A DNA stretch of 64,000 bases from Alviniconcha marisindica (GCA_018857735.1 JABMCL010000697.1:391001-455000), one strand, 5' to 3'. Counted from the stretch's first letter, positions 11,662 to 25,400 are shown. Translations and numbers: made by a program. The notes: a model not told the origin generated them from the sequence alone.

Positions 11662-12351
11662 TTAATGTTTTGTTTCCATGCTCTTGGACTCAGCACCTTT
11701 ATTTGCCTTTGCCACAGGGACTTCTTTTGATTCATGCATGATGCTCCCAGTTCTTGTCCCTGTTTCATCAGTGTCCATCTCATACCACACATAGGACCAG
11801 AAACAGTCAAATGCCAGAGAGATGGTGTTGTCATACAAGACCCTATACTTGGTTGGCAAGAAGTAAAAGTTGACAAACTGCGCTGGGGGCCAAACAATCC
11901 ACTCGGTGACGTAGAGTACAGAGCCCTTGTCCACAAAGTCCTTCTTGATCTCAGCCAGGCTCTTCCTCTCCATGAGACCTAGACTGAGTATGAAAAGCGA
12001 AACGTAGACAGGGGAGCACACCAGCTGGTCCAGTAACACCTTCTTGCACAGCACCCGTAATGCACGCCCTGGTAACCACCGATCAAGGAGAATGTACCAG
12101 TAGTGGATAAATGGGCCAATGATCAGCCCCGTACATGCCATAAACTTAGTGCGTGTCGAATCCCAGGTGACATTTTTCTGTTTGGTGTTAGCCTGGTAAA
12201 ACTGCTGAAAGATGTCACCGGTGACAGACAGGCTGGCAGTGATAGTTGTGTTGGTGAGGAGCAGCATTTTTGGTGAGAACAACTTCTGCCTGGTTGTAAC
12301 AGCTGAGTTTACCAGAGGCTGGATGGCCAAGCGGAGTGCTCCCAAACCCAT
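11662..12351 (-). CDS. MPV17L2: Mpv17/PMP22 family protein, MPV17L2-like
   Basis: A 229-residue membrane protein of the Mpv17/PMP22 family. Human MPV17L2 is known as a mitochondrial inner-membrane protein linked to mitoribosome assembly; the same role here is inference. Several hydrophobic segments are spaced through the chain. The family signature GPFIHYWYILLDR is at about residues 79-91 and WPPAQFVNFYFLP at about 154-166, followed by YRVLYDNTISLAFDCFWSY, the usual C-terminal signature. The frame opens eight codons earlier at a GTG (12370-12372), but a TAA lies just upstream in frame and 12349-12351 is the first ATG, so that start is chosen. The whole coding sequence is one exon. A possible acceptor just upstream (near 12398) and a donor near 14058 suggest a separate non-coding first exon. 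The C-terminal tail is polar (TGTRTGSIMHESKE) and poorly conserved. Confidence 0.88.
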   Translation of the reverse strand: MGLGALRLAIQPLVNSAVTTRQKLFSPKMLLLTNTTITASLSVTGDIFQQFYQANTKQKNVTWDSTRTKFMACTGLIIGPFIHYWYILLDRWLPGRALRVLCKKVLLDQLVCSPVYVSLFILSLGLMERKSLAEIKKDFVDKGSVLYVTEWIVWPPAQFVNFYFLPTKYRVLYDNTISLAFDCFWSYVWYEMDTDETGTRTGSIMHESKEVPVAKANKGAESKSMETKH

Positions 12352-14050
12352 TGCAGTGCGTCTTGCAAGCACTCCAAATTAATGACTTCTGTTTTCAGGG
12401 CAAGGTCTATGAAGTGTGTCTGCACTTTTGTGCAAGTGAAGCGGTCGATGATGATCTGCTCCTGGCATTGTATCTGTTTTCATTTAGCTGCTCACTATCT
12501 TCAAACAAGTGCTCCTTATGTATCACAATTCACCCAACCTGAAAACAGACAAATGTGGGTACAGCTTGTGAACTGAAAAAAGATAGAAAAACAGATACTG
12601 AGATAGGGGTGGACAAAACAGAAGGTAAATAGATTTATTATATATCTAGTAGATTAAGACCTGTAGTCACACTTAGTCTTTCTGAATAAAAGTTTAAGAC
12701 AATCCCACCCCCCCCCCCCCCCCCCCCCCTTTCAACATATCAATTTGCGTTGTTTATATCTTGAGTAAAAATAATTAAAATACAGTGACACCTGACAACT
12801 TTTGACACACACTCAAAGTCAAACACATATCTCTGACTATATAGAACTCTGGTTTATAATGATATGAATATTATGTGATATTGAAAGCAAACACCTTCAA
12901 ATGTACTCCCCCCCCCCCCAGTCATTGATTCCAAACATCCTGTAAATTTTAATGCAAGTAAATTAACACTGCAATACATCATGCACCATCAGAAGCACTG
13001 TAGCAGCACCAAAAACAAACAATGTATACAAAACTTTGCTCTGCAACTGTAAGCATAACCTACACTTTTTCACAGTGCTAATGCAGTAATAGTACCGGAC
13101 AAAATTCCCACAGCATAGGTGTACAGTGATAGTATTTGTGCCTTGTCTAGTCTATAGCCTTCCATTTCCAAAGTGACACTTACAAGATGACGTGACCTCC
13201 CCTGAACTTTCAAGGTAGATGGTCAATTAACTCAAGGTTGATCTCAGCCCATTATGTGATAAAGGACATGGATGCACTCACACTAGTCACAGGCACTTGA
13301 GTTTGGCCATTTAGTTGATGCCTTTTTCTTTTCTTTCTTTTTTTTAACACTAATTTTAGCCTGTTTTCCATTTCCATGCACATACACTATTCAATGAAGC
13401 CAGTTTCAACAATGTGACTGTCTGACATTGACAGTGGGATTGCCCTGGAATATGTATTATCAGTGTAACTGTAAGTGATTCTTGCTTAAATTGTGTCACT
13501 CACTGAGTCGGGGTGGGGGGGTGGGGGGTGGGGGGGGGTCAACCTTGACTAAGTTGATGCCATTAAATACTAGAACTAAATTACTAATACTATTACATTT
13601 TACAGTATTAAGAATTATTACTAGCCTGCTGCTTCAGTATATGGTATCCATAAAATAAAATAAAAACTAGTATGATATAATTCAGTTTTAGTACTTTTAC
13701 TTCTAGTATCAAACAACCGAAGTATTCAATCAACCAGCCGATGTTTCTGCCAGTTTAAAGTATCCCAGTGTCGTATTGTATTTCAATTTGATAAAACAAA
13801 GCGAACTGTAGGCGACAGAACTGTGCACACACCACGCTGATGACCTCTGTGAGACGAGTTTAAAGATAAGTTCTAACCTTACTTACAGTTACAGTTATGT
13901 ATAATCATAATAATGGCAAAACACAAGAGGGTTGATGTCGGTCTACATCAAAAATTGAAGAAGTCATCACATCCTCATAGTCATACACGATTAACAGAAT
14001 AATGTAACATATCAATTATACATAGGTGCACTAGTAATAGTAACACCGAA
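12352..14050. other. Probable 5' UTR intron of MPV17L2-like gene, with C and G runs
   Basis: No coding signal is seen. A run of about 20 C bases lies at 12710-12729, nine C at about 12908-12918, and a G-rich tract at about 13507-13539. The stretch is presumed to be the intron between a non-coding first exon (right) and the coding exon (left) of the minus-strand gene. Confidence 0.35.
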
Positions 14051-14059
14051 ATCTTACCT

Positions 14060-14620
14060 TGGTACTCATTGCGTCATACATGACAGACGACCAACCTGTC
14101 TGCCCCGAGTACTAGAGCCAGCACTCTAGGTAGGACCCTCGTCTAGGCCAGTACTCACGTGTGCTTGAAAACCAATAAAACCGAAACTAGTAATTTTAAA
14201 ATGACACCAAAACGAATATATTTGCTAACATTTACCAACATCATTAAAGTCTTCTTCTACACATTTCTTTTTATATTTTATTACGATCCTTGTTCGATGA
14301 CAGAATTAAAACAAAACAAAAAAAATGAATCTACATTTTATATTACCTTTCACCGGAAGTAGTGTGCGCCACCATCTGTTTCGTGCAAACCAAAGATTTT
14401 TGAGGGAACTGCAACGTGTGTTTGTTTTTTTCAGGTCATCAGGAACACCTAGTGCTTCATCAACTAACAAGCAACAAACGTAAGGCAGTGTTTTTCAGTA
14501 ACTGTGCATTCTTAGTGCATTTGCGTTCCTGCCTTTATGGCAAACAAAGCGCACAAGCTGCGGCAGTTCCGTCGTTTTTAGGTAGGACTTCGTTGCAAAG
14601 ATGTTGATCTTCGAAACCTG
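14060..14620. promoter_or_regulatory. Likely divergent promoter region (MPV17L2-like minus, RALY-like plus)
   Basis: On the minus strand a consensus donor (AAG followed by GTAAGA) lies at about 14055-14060 and would end a first exon transcribed leftwards. A CCGGAAGT sequence, the ETS-factor core common in housekeeping promoters, is at about 14352-14359. To its right are plus-strand candidates for a first exon of the RALY-like gene, with GT-containing donor-like sites near 14480 and 14580. There is no TATA box in a convincing position. The exact start sites cannot be read from sequence. Confidence 0.35.
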
Positions 14621-16447
14621 CATTTTAGCAGACTAACAAGTTACACAAAAACCATCATTTTAAGGTTTTGTTAGAAATACAGTACAGGATATCAGAAGAC
14701 GACGTTGTAAGCTAAAAAAAAGGGAGAAAAGCAAGAGACTTTCCACCTTTTTGGCCGATTTCTTGAATACCAGTTTCGTTACATTTCTGCTCAGCCTCGA
14801 AAGAAGCCGCTGAAGCTACCTCATGGTTTTTTCAAACTGCCGCCATTTGCAATTACTCCAGAAAATCATATACTTCGCTACTCAAAAACACAGAACAAGA
14901 AACTACCGAAAAATAGTGTTTAATGTGTAAAAATTGCTGTGACCCAACGTGCCCCGTGGCCTACGGTGTACTGGTCTCCTCTACCTTTGGATGCTGAGTA
15001 GGTAGAAAATGTCTTGCTTTCGCTGCCGTTTCTACTCCTTTCTAGCTCTCGTTTTCTGATATTCTGTGGTGTACTTTTAACAAAAAGAGAAGGTTTTTGT
15101 TCTTGTATTTGCTAAAGTCCAGGTCCCATCAATTTGACCAGTTTGCCATACGCAGTACGTGTACAGAATTCAAATTGGTGTGCGTTTCAATGGGAAAATA
15201 GTGAAGTGCAGTAAGTCAGTTACTGAGTTAGTAAGTGACTAAGACTAAGAGTAAGAATGGGTCAGGAGATGCAAATCTAGTTCTGTATCAGGATATGTTC
15301 CTCAAATTATCTGGCACTGACTAGTGACAGGTACTGAGGGAGTAACTTGAGTAAGTTGAGTAACCCTGATTCAGTGAACCTTACAGTTACAGTTACACAA
15401 AGTACAGTAGACTGTTCTGTCTTTTTCCAATGCCATATGAGCTAAAAATAAAATAGTATTATTAGACTTTCAGAGATGTGAAGATTATCCAAACAAAGTG
15501 TGTGTGGCAGATTCTGGTAGGCCCAACTGAGTCAGCGAGTGCTAAAAACACACATAAAACTATACATTAAGGTACCATAATCCCGCTGTAAATATGAACC
15601 TTAGGATGCTTAACTGAGAATCAGCAAAAGTATGAGACTGAGACAAATGAGAGGTATACCATATATATACTGATAAACTAGCCTTAGAGGTTAGGGCAGT
15701 AGAAGTCTGTTGCAATTTGGCCCAAAATATAGCACCAGAAAAGAGGAAGGATTGAGGAATAAACAAAGTACTGTAAATTCAGGATTAGCCCAGGAGGCAC
15801 CATTTTTCTTTTCTTTACCTAGTGGAAATAGTTCTTTCACTAGTTTCAGTTCAAGCTGTCTGTACCAAATTTATGCAGTATGCAACACAGTCTAAGTATA
15901 AAAGGTAGTATACTATTACTGTTAGTAAGTATTAGTATTACTAGTTTTAGTAGTTACTACAAGTTTACTAGTCTTTTTTTTCCTTCTTGTCTTTTTTAAC
16001 TAGTTATTAGTATTTTCATTAGCAAAACTATAACTGTATAAGATTACATTTACAATAAAAACACTTTATAAACTAAGGCCCATCAGGAAAACAGCAGTGA
16101 TTTACCTACAAATTGACAGATACAGTGATAGTGATGCTGTGACAGGATACATTTCTGGGCCATATGGCATGAATAGGCCATTTGTCCTTTTTCAAGAAAA
16201 GTAATTTGACTTTTTTTTCCCCTGAGGTGTAGGGTGTAGTTTAACCACTGATCAGTGTATTGAAATTGATCAACATGTGTTCACAATCGTGTGCATGCAC
16301 ACATGTATACGAAGTATGAGAGAACTGAGACTGTTGGTGTTGCTGTTATAAGTTTAAAATAGTAGTAGTGGCAGTAACACAGTAATAATAGAGGTTCTGC
16401 TTTGTTTGTCTACGAAATTTGATATTTTTTCCCTCTCTATTTTGCAG
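14621..16447 (+). other. 5' intron or leader region of the RALY-like gene
   Basis: No open frame with family similarity is present. The stretch is AT-rich with short TAGT-rich patches. A pyrimidine tract ending TTTTGCAG at 16440-16447 is the acceptor for the first coding exon of the RALY-like gene, so most of this interval is presumably its first intron. Confidence 0.4.
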
Positions 16448-16458
16448 GTGTGAGAAAC

Positions 16459-19400
16459 ATGATGCGTAGAGCACCTAGTCATGGGGCCCCCAGCAGCCAT
16501 GCCCATGGACCCCCTGTGTTGGGGCCCGGTCAGGTCAGCAATGTCACCAACTCCAATGACTTCATCTCTAAAGACTCACGTGTCTTTGTGGGCAATCTCA
16601 ACACCTTTGCCTTGAGCAAGGAAGATGTGGATGGAATCTTCCGTCGCTACGGCATAGTGACAGGCATCTCCATGCACAAGGGTTATGCTTTTGTCCAGTT
16701 CACCCACCCGGGAGATGCAAGGCGTGCTGTTGGCTTTGAAGATGGCCAGGTGTACGCGGGCCAGCCTTTAGGTAAGAAAGACGCTCAATCTCTGGCTTCA
16801 CAGTGATATATATGACTTAGTGCCAAAAGGTGCGCAAGAAAAGAGGACAGAGGTACTAGAAAATAAAGTTGACAGGATGTGAGTGAGTAATGCATTTTTT
16901 GAATGAACACATGTGAAGTCATCCACCAGTGAAGGGAGAAGGCAGTGCTGCTCTTCGTTCCTGAGAAATTTGACTTTCACTTTCAGTGTGATTTGTGACA
17001 AGATGTTGAACATTACACATTACAACAAGCCCACATCACTGTGCTGTAATCATGCAGTTAACTGTGAAAACCCAACTGATCTTACAAGATGTGATCCACA
17101 TAAGTATTACCAAGTGAACTGTCATTGTTCTGTGTCACACAGAACAGTATGCTACGCATAATTTGTTGCAATAGATAACGTTCAACATACAGCCAATCTT
17201 GAACATTTTTAAATGAATAAAAAGCAACACATTTTGAAACATAAACAGTTATTCTTTAATAGAACAGTATGTGACAAGGAAGATTTGATGATTTCTTTTC
17301 TCAAATTTAAGCTTTCTTGACATAAACAGCAAATGATGTAAGAAATATGTCGTACATTACTATTTCAACAAGATGTACAATGCTGTTTGTTTCTTGATGA
17401 AAATGATAAATCAGTAACTTTTTATTACTGTAAAGTACAAAGACACATAACTATTTCCATGTGAACGTTTTTGCTGCATTAATTTTGTTGTAGTGGTCCA
17501 AGTGGATAGCATAATGTTAATGAGACAACATGGTACTTTGTTTTCATAACAAAATTAATACTTATTATTTAACAAACAAGTAAGTGTTTTGTAAGAGAAA
17601 ATGGAGCAAGTAAGAGTGAGTGCAACTTTTGCTGCTTTGGATGTCAGGAATACACACACACAACCTGTCATCCATGCGTTTCTTGGTCATATTGACTCGG
17701 GTGCCTAGGACAAAAATAGTTGAACAGTTAACTAAAAGTGAAAGAGTTAATAATAATAAATAGAAAAAATCATAATAAATATTACTAAAAAAATCACAGC
17801 CAAAGAATAATGCTATTAAGATCGGCACCTTACATTTTTAGAACTGTGGAGGCAGGCAGACAGGCATGGTCACTATAATTATGTCGAACGTTATTATTTC
17901 CACAGCTCGTGTTGTAATTGTAATGTTCAACATCTAACTTGATGACTTTAACCTGCGTAAATTCGAATTGTCTGCCATATATGATGATTTGTTTGAAGAC
18001 GTAGTTTGTAAACCAAACGAACTGCGTTAAGTGCAAGCAAAAAATTTAAAGAGTACGATCAGAATATACTGTTTATAACCAATCTGCTGTCGCACATTAC
18101 AATTTCAACACGCACCCATGTTGTAAGAAACTCGGTGAAAACTAATTTTCAAAAGCATCTGAACAAACTTTAGATCGACAGCAACAAAAACTCACTCTGT
18201 ATGCTAACATTCCGATACTTTTAATAAAATATCGTATAACCGGAAGATTTGACTAAATCTCCGATGACTGTTTAAATAAGTTGAACGTTGCGGTCTTCAA
18301 AAATATTACCACACACCTTTCGCATATCAGAACGTCTCTTCCATGCGGCCATGTGCTAAAAGCAGATGACCCAGATGTGTAACATGGCTGACCAGAAGTA
18401 GTGCAAAAGCGCGAAAACTTATTTTTTTTCCTTTTGCTCGTTTAATCTAATACGTTGTTGAATGTTATTTATTACAAACATTTTATGAAGAATGGCAAAA
18501 TGTATTTTAAAAGCTACCCAGACATTTGGCAGTAAAATAAAACATTGGCGCCTGATGCAGTGACGTACCTCAGTGACTGGAGTAAAGTTTCGATGAAAGA
18601 GAAAGTCCGTTCTTCACTAGATTGTCTGCGGATGCTGGTCATGAAACATTTCAACACACATAACATTCGACCGAGGGATATTTCGGAGCCTCTAACTCCA
18701 AAAACAAAACTTAGTGATAATCGATGTTATATGCACTGTGTAAAGTGATATATCTCCTCTGTGCAAATCGGTGACTGAGGTAATGTTTTGATTGTCATGT
18801 ATGTGAATGAAAGCATCGAAAGCACTCACCATGAGGTGTCCATTTTCAGGGGTCGAATTTCATGGCGCTTTTCACTTTCAAAAAATAATATTTCTCCAGC
18901 TGCTCCAGATTTGGAGCTCATATTGTTTCCACTGTGTACTGACCAATTATGAACACACACACAAAGCAACAACAAGACAAAATGTTTGAAACAGTTTTAT
19001 TGACAGTAAAAAATCGGACCCTCCATTTGCCACCTTTTGGCACTAAGTCATATACAAGTTGCACACCACCCACTCATGTGGGAAGTTTGGGGTTGTATTT
19101 AGGGGGAGTGAGTTTGTGTTACTTTTCTTTGTTTCATAAAATTTTAGTAATTATAGAATGGTGGTGTGTTACTTTCCCATCTTCTGCCCCCACTCCCAGT
19201 CTCAAGATGTGAACTAAGGAGCTTGGCTCCAAAAATGGTGGTTTTTGCCCGCAGCCTAACTACACATTATTGTGTTTTTGCTTATCCTTTCCCATAGCAA
19301 TGCATATTCTGGTCAAGGCTGAATCCAAGTGTAATACAAGATCAAGTACTGTACAGCAGTCAAAATGTGACTGTGACCAATGTTTACATTTCAAGCCCTG

Positions 19401-22400
19401 AAGGGAGATAATTGTGCATTTCTGGAGTCTGCAAAAGATTTTGTGTACATAGTTTTTAAAAACAAGATGTTTCAGATTTTAAATGGAGAAAACTTTTTAA
19501 AGATTTCCCTGTTTGTAGAACTAGAAATTGTTTTTTCTTCATGATCCGTTTTTCATGATGAAAAAAAAGATACCATTAACTATATAAAAAAAAAAGATCC
19601 GGGCCCAAAAAATTTTTTCCCCCCCCCCCCCCTTTTTTTAAGCCATTTTTACCCTTTTTCCTTTTTTTTTTGTCCATTTGTTGCGGTGCTCATTTTGTTT
19701 TAACTTTTTTCTATGCTTACTTTCAGATTTAAATGTTGTATCAGAACCCAAAAGCAGAGCGCCACAAAAACGGAATGCAGGCCCTGGGATGAACGACAGG
19801 TAATTGGGGGTTGGTTGGTATTTTGTGATTGGAGCATCCTAGTTGGAAAACCTTTTCCTTCAAAAATGTTGTCCACCTTTTTCCAGGAAGGACAGCTGAG
19901 ATAGTCTTGTTACCAGGTGCGAGATATTTCTAATGTTGGTGGAATTTCACAGACAATTTGCCAGGGTGACATTTTGGAACCGTATACATATGTCACGGAT
20001 GCTGCTGTGTTTGGAGCTAAAGTGTAACTTTTAGTGTTTTATAATTGTAACCAGACTGCCCTCAACAAAATACAGTCGGGTATTTTTCTTGGTACCCCTA
20101 ACAAAAGACTTGTAATAAATCTTTTCAGAGCCAGTTGTGATAAATCTTTTCAAAGCCAGTGACATTGGTGGTAGGAAGCAAAGAACCATTACCAGCATGG
20201 AAGGCTAATGATGTCTCTGGTACATCAAGAGGAAACAACCATGGCAATGCTGTAGTCACAGGCCACCCTGAGGCTGATTACCAAAAACAAATTGTTGTAA
20301 CGATCAATTCATAGAATCTGCTGTGTGAACTATGACTTACTTTTTGTTTTATTTGCTTGCTGGGGTGTGGTGGTGCATGCTTGAATCAATGTGTGAGCAC
20401 AAACTGTCAAAGTTGTCACCGGCCTATTTCATTTTCAATAATTCTATATTCATTTGACCCATTGATTTCACAGAATGATCCTTACGGCCTTAGAATATAT
20501 TTTAACACAGACAGTCAAACTCGAACATTTTGTCATTGATGGAGCTGGAAGCAAATAAAGTAAAGGTTAACAATCTCCGTCAGTGTATGCCTGCAGATGC
20601 TTTTATATGCTGCCCCTGCACACACACACACATGCTGTAGATCTATTGAGGACCACAAGCTCTGTGTTAGTGTCCTAGTGTGTGTGACTGTAAATATGTG
20701 TGCAACTGCTTCCAGACGACCTCCTATGCAAGCTAGCCCAGTGATGCCCCCAGCTGCCAAGCGGCCTCGTCAGGACAGCAACCCATCTCTGCAGCGCAGC
20801 AATCTAGTGACCCTCGCCAATAGCAGCAAGAACCAGGTGATGACTCGACCCCGACCACAACCCAGACCCACACCATACACGTCTGTTTCCAAGATTGCCT
20901 CTGCAGCCATTAAGCGTGCAACAGCAACAGTGTCCAAGTCAGCTACCAATGCCAGTCGAGCATCCTCCAGTGGTGAGTTAAGTCTTGTGTTGCTAATTAG
21001 TGACTAATTTAGCATTGGTTTGGTGTGAGCTGTAAACACAGCTATGTATGATGTGTGTGTACGCATGTGAGAGAGAGAGCGGAGCTCTAACTCACTATCA
21101 GGTCATAAAATGTGGTGTACAAGTTATAGACCAGGAAGGGTGGATCTAAATTGAAACAAGTCTTGAACTCTGACGATGATGTTTGGCTTGGAATTAATAA
21201 ATTACGGTGATTTTCAGCCCATTTAAAAATTATGAATAGAGTAGAAGAAATAGATCTGATGTCTGCTCATACTCATAGCCACACTGTCTGCAGCTTTTTT
21301 TCCCCCCTGTATCTTGTGTCATTGCAGCAACATCGGTGTCCCCAGCAACAGATGTGTTGATTTGCGGTGTGTGCAAGATGCAGTTCACCAGTCTGCACAG
21401 TCTGGCACAGCACAAGAAGATTCCCTGCCGCCTGCGCATGTCGTGCCAGTGTCAGACGAACCCACCCAAACAGCAAGGTAATCACAACATGGGTACTGTT
21501 TGCTGGTGGCAGACCCAGCCTTCATACATGAATTGGTTGCCTGCTGATTGCATTGCCAGACACTGCATGCAGCCACTCATGGAATAAAGTCAATGGGTTG
21601 CTAGAGCAGCAGACCGAAAAGCCATGTGTGGTACTGACGTGAGCTCAGTTCCCTGTTTCAGCAAGAGATTTTCTCCCAGAGTCAAATTTCAGAGCACACT
21701 CTCTTCCATTGTTCGTATAGCCCCCATGTGCAGTTGTATGCATCAGCATCTGTGCGCATGTTAAAAGTGTCAAACATCAGCAGTCACTCCACCACTTGGA
21801 CACGCAAAGACTGCACAAACTGGTGGGATGGGTGGCACTGCTCTTGCAGCAGCTGTAGCATTACCCAGGTGAAGAAATCCCCATTTCAGCAACTGCTGGT
21901 TACTTGTTTGATCCAGAGTCTGTATTATTGTCACAGCCTGATGATGTTTTTCCGGATTTGGGCGTATCATTTGCAGTTAGTGTTAACTGCACTAAGGTTG
22001 AGGTGATCAGACTAGGTGGGGAAGCTTGGTTGCTGAAACAGTTGCAGAAGGTTGTGTTAATCCCACTTAGGTTGAGGCGATCAGACAAGGTGTGGAAGCT
22101 TGGTTGCTGAAACAGTCGCAGAGGGTGGTGTTAATCCCACTTAGGTTGAGGCGATCAGACAGGGTGTGGAAGCTTGGTTGCTGAAGCAGTCGCAGAGGGC
22201 CACAGTGCATGTGTATGCTTGGGTGTATATGGGCAATGTAATATTTTTGATGTGGGTGTAGATGTGACTGTGTTTGTGGTGTGGAGCGTTGTTTTGGCTG
22301 TGAATGGAAAGGCAGCGTAGGAGTAATGACTGTGCACTTAATCAATCTCAGAAGTGATGCTTTACTGCATTTTACTCTGTTTTATTTGTATACTGTTCCC

Positions 22401-25400
22401 ATTTTCGTGTTGATTCATCTAATTGTCCTTTTTATTCTGGGATTTGTGACCCAAAAGGAAACTTTTCATTTTATGCATTTATTATGAATAATAAAGTTCT
22501 TTTCTATTTGGATCTAACACACACAAAGTTTGCTCTTCTTCTTGCTTTCCTTCTCCCAGCAGACAAAGTTGTGGCATGTGCAGCTATGTCAGTGTGAATG
22601 TTTTTGGACCTTTTATGATTTATGTTATTCCAGAAGACAAGGAGCCTATGCAATTGGACTGTGCCTCATGTGATGCCCGGTTCGACAACGCATGGGCATT
22701 GTGCCAGCACTGCCATGATGAACATAACCTCAGTATTTTCAAAACTAAGGTAATGAATGCAGTCAGCTGTGATGGGCAAGGGCGATTAGGAATGTTTTCC
22801 AGTTTGGGGTTCCTACAGTGTTTGAAAGTTTGGGGTGAATGATCTGCCATTTTCAGGGCCATATCTGAGAGTATGTGAAAAATCAGTCATTTAGCCGAGT
22901 TCTTTCAGAATTGAAATTCTGACTTCTTCTGTCTAGCTGAAGAGCCAATGATTTTCTTTCTGACTGAAAATCTTTTTGTTTGGGTTGTTTGCCATTGTTT
23001 TGTAAATTGTAATCAGGAATTGGCAATACTTTGACATCTGAAGTATGAAATAAAAGGGTACTTGCATCACATGGGGTGAATTAATGTTAAATGGGTCAAG
23101 CTGAAAAAGAAAAAAAGTGGTTATGTAAATTTACGAATTTGGATTGCATAAATTGTAGGAGCCCTGCTGCATTTGTTCGTGTTTCTGTGGATTGGTGAAC
23201 ATTTTTGGTGTGTGACTTTTTTGACCTGTTTGTGTACAAAAAGCAATTGCCCCAAATGATGATTAACACAAAGGCTAGCCATACCAGGATTGGACATTTC
23301 AATAACTGTCATTTCCACTATCCGGCTGAACAAACAGTTTTGCACTGCAGTGAGAATTGCTTTGGAAATGGAAATTTGTGTTTTCTCAATAAGGGCCCTG
23401 GCTATCAGTATCATTTACATTGGTCATTCATTTTGAATTTGGACAAAGAGATGGCAAGTCAACATTTTTATGACTACTGACACACAAGGGGAAGTTGTCA
23501 TGGATGTTGATAATGTCTGAAGGTGAATCGGAACAGCGTGTAGCAAGCAATTCTGCCAAAGGACCGAGAATGAACTGCAAGTGAAAACAGTAGCAATCAT
23601 GTATTTGTTGATTTTGTGATTGATATCACGTGTTGAAATTTACTTGGGCCAGAAAGAATGATCTCCCTTAATTTACTTGCTAGAACTGGGGTTAAAACAT
23701 AAATGAGAATCTTCTCTGACCGATTGTTTGTCTTCTTCACTTGCTGGTGGTGGGCAGGCTACCTGTTGAGCCAGACCAGCTTACTTACTTGTCGTGCATA
23801 ATCTCTTTTTTAAACATTCAGTTCAGTAACATTTGATTCATCCCACACTCACACCGTCTCATACTCCTACAGACCTGTTTACCCTTATGCTTTTGGCATA
23901 CTTCTTACAATTTTTAACATCAGACTACACCAGTACACGATTTCTACTCTGATTACGACTTTATCATGTCGGTGATGTTCCATTCCACGTTTTTGCTTCT
24001 GGCTCACCGAGACCACCATTTTAATATTCATCAAAAGACGTTTTAGCTTGCGTCCGACAACACGTCAGATAGTAGCCAAAAAAGGAAAGCACACAAAACG
24101 GACAACAATCTGAGGACAACTCGGGCTTCAAAGTTGTGTCTGCAAGCTTAATACAAAAGAAGAAAAGTGGGCCAACAAGTGTGAAGCATCACTATGTACA
24201 AGAAAGACTACCACGACACATGGCCGTTTCTTCTTCTTCGTGTTAGGCAGCCACCTTGCAATGAGCAGAAAACTGCTGCACTTTGGGGGGGTGGGGGGGG
24301 GGGGGGTCTGCAGAGTCTGATAAAGTAGTATAATAAAAAAATTAAATGGAAGAAGAAGAAGACCATTTTTAGGTCCATCTTTGAAAGGAGAACATCATGT
24401 GTTTTGCAAGCTCTGCAAAAAGGACTTTTCGTGTGCCCAGAGTGGCCAATATGATTGCCGAAAGCATATCAAGTCACAGTTTCACAAAAACATCAAGGAA
24501 TGTGAGAGCATTTTTCGTCAACAAAGAAGACGACTTGACTGAAACAGCAAGTCATAGCGGCTGATGTCAAAATGTGTGAAATGATAGCTGAATTGAACCT
24601 ACCCCTTGCAACAGCCGATTCTATGACAAATATGTTGATAGGTAGGGCGCGTACAAATTTCCATTATTATTATTATGGCTTTGTTGTGTTGCACACACAG
24701 TTTCTGTTGCCTGGACATTGTCCTGAAGGTTGTGCCCACAAATAAAACTTAAAAAGTCCACCCGCCTACTGAATTTGATTTTGTTGAGTACACATGTATC
24801 ATGCACACAGTTGTCCAAATTTTCATTGTGTCAGGCTGGATGATGCCAGAGGGGTGTTCTCCACAAATTACACTTTTTGGTCTGAGATTACACTTTTTTG
24901 CTAGTTGAAGTCCTCCAGATACTTTTAGGGGGTAGACAGGTCTGCTCTACCTTCGTCCACATTTTTTAGTTCAAGTGAGGAAGATTGACAAAAGTTTCAA
25001 GTGGATTTATTATGCCTGATCCTTTGTTTGATATAAATAAAAGTTTTCTGTGTCTGGTCAATCATGGAGTTTTGTGTTTCATTTTCAACACTTTTATTAC
25101 AGGACGGTGCCTCAAAAACCAACACTGCATCATCAGCATCTAAGGTAAGACATTTTTTATGGAAGTAAGCATAAGTGCCAAAAGAGGTTTTGTTCAGCAC
25201 AGCCCAAAGCTCACTTCCTCCCTAGGTTGAAACCAAAGAATAGTTATTGGAATAGGATCTGGCACCCTTAATTTTCAACCGCTCATTTCAGAATGCAAAT
25301 GTTTTCTCAATAGCCACCTCACCCATTGAAGGTTTGAACCGCCCCACTTGAAACCACTCCTGGCATTTGTATGCATCATTTTGTTCTTCATTTTGTTACC

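Noticed and set aside
12352..12372. Seven extra N-terminal residues of the MPV17L2-like protein from a GTG start
   Set aside because: A nuclear gene would use the ATG at 12349-12351. GTG starts are not expected and an in-frame TAA is just upstream.
13200..13560. Possible inverted pair (AACTCAAGGTTGA near 13227 and TCAACCTTGACTAAG near 13539)
   Set aside because: Only about 10 bases match and no target-site duplication or element structure is visible.
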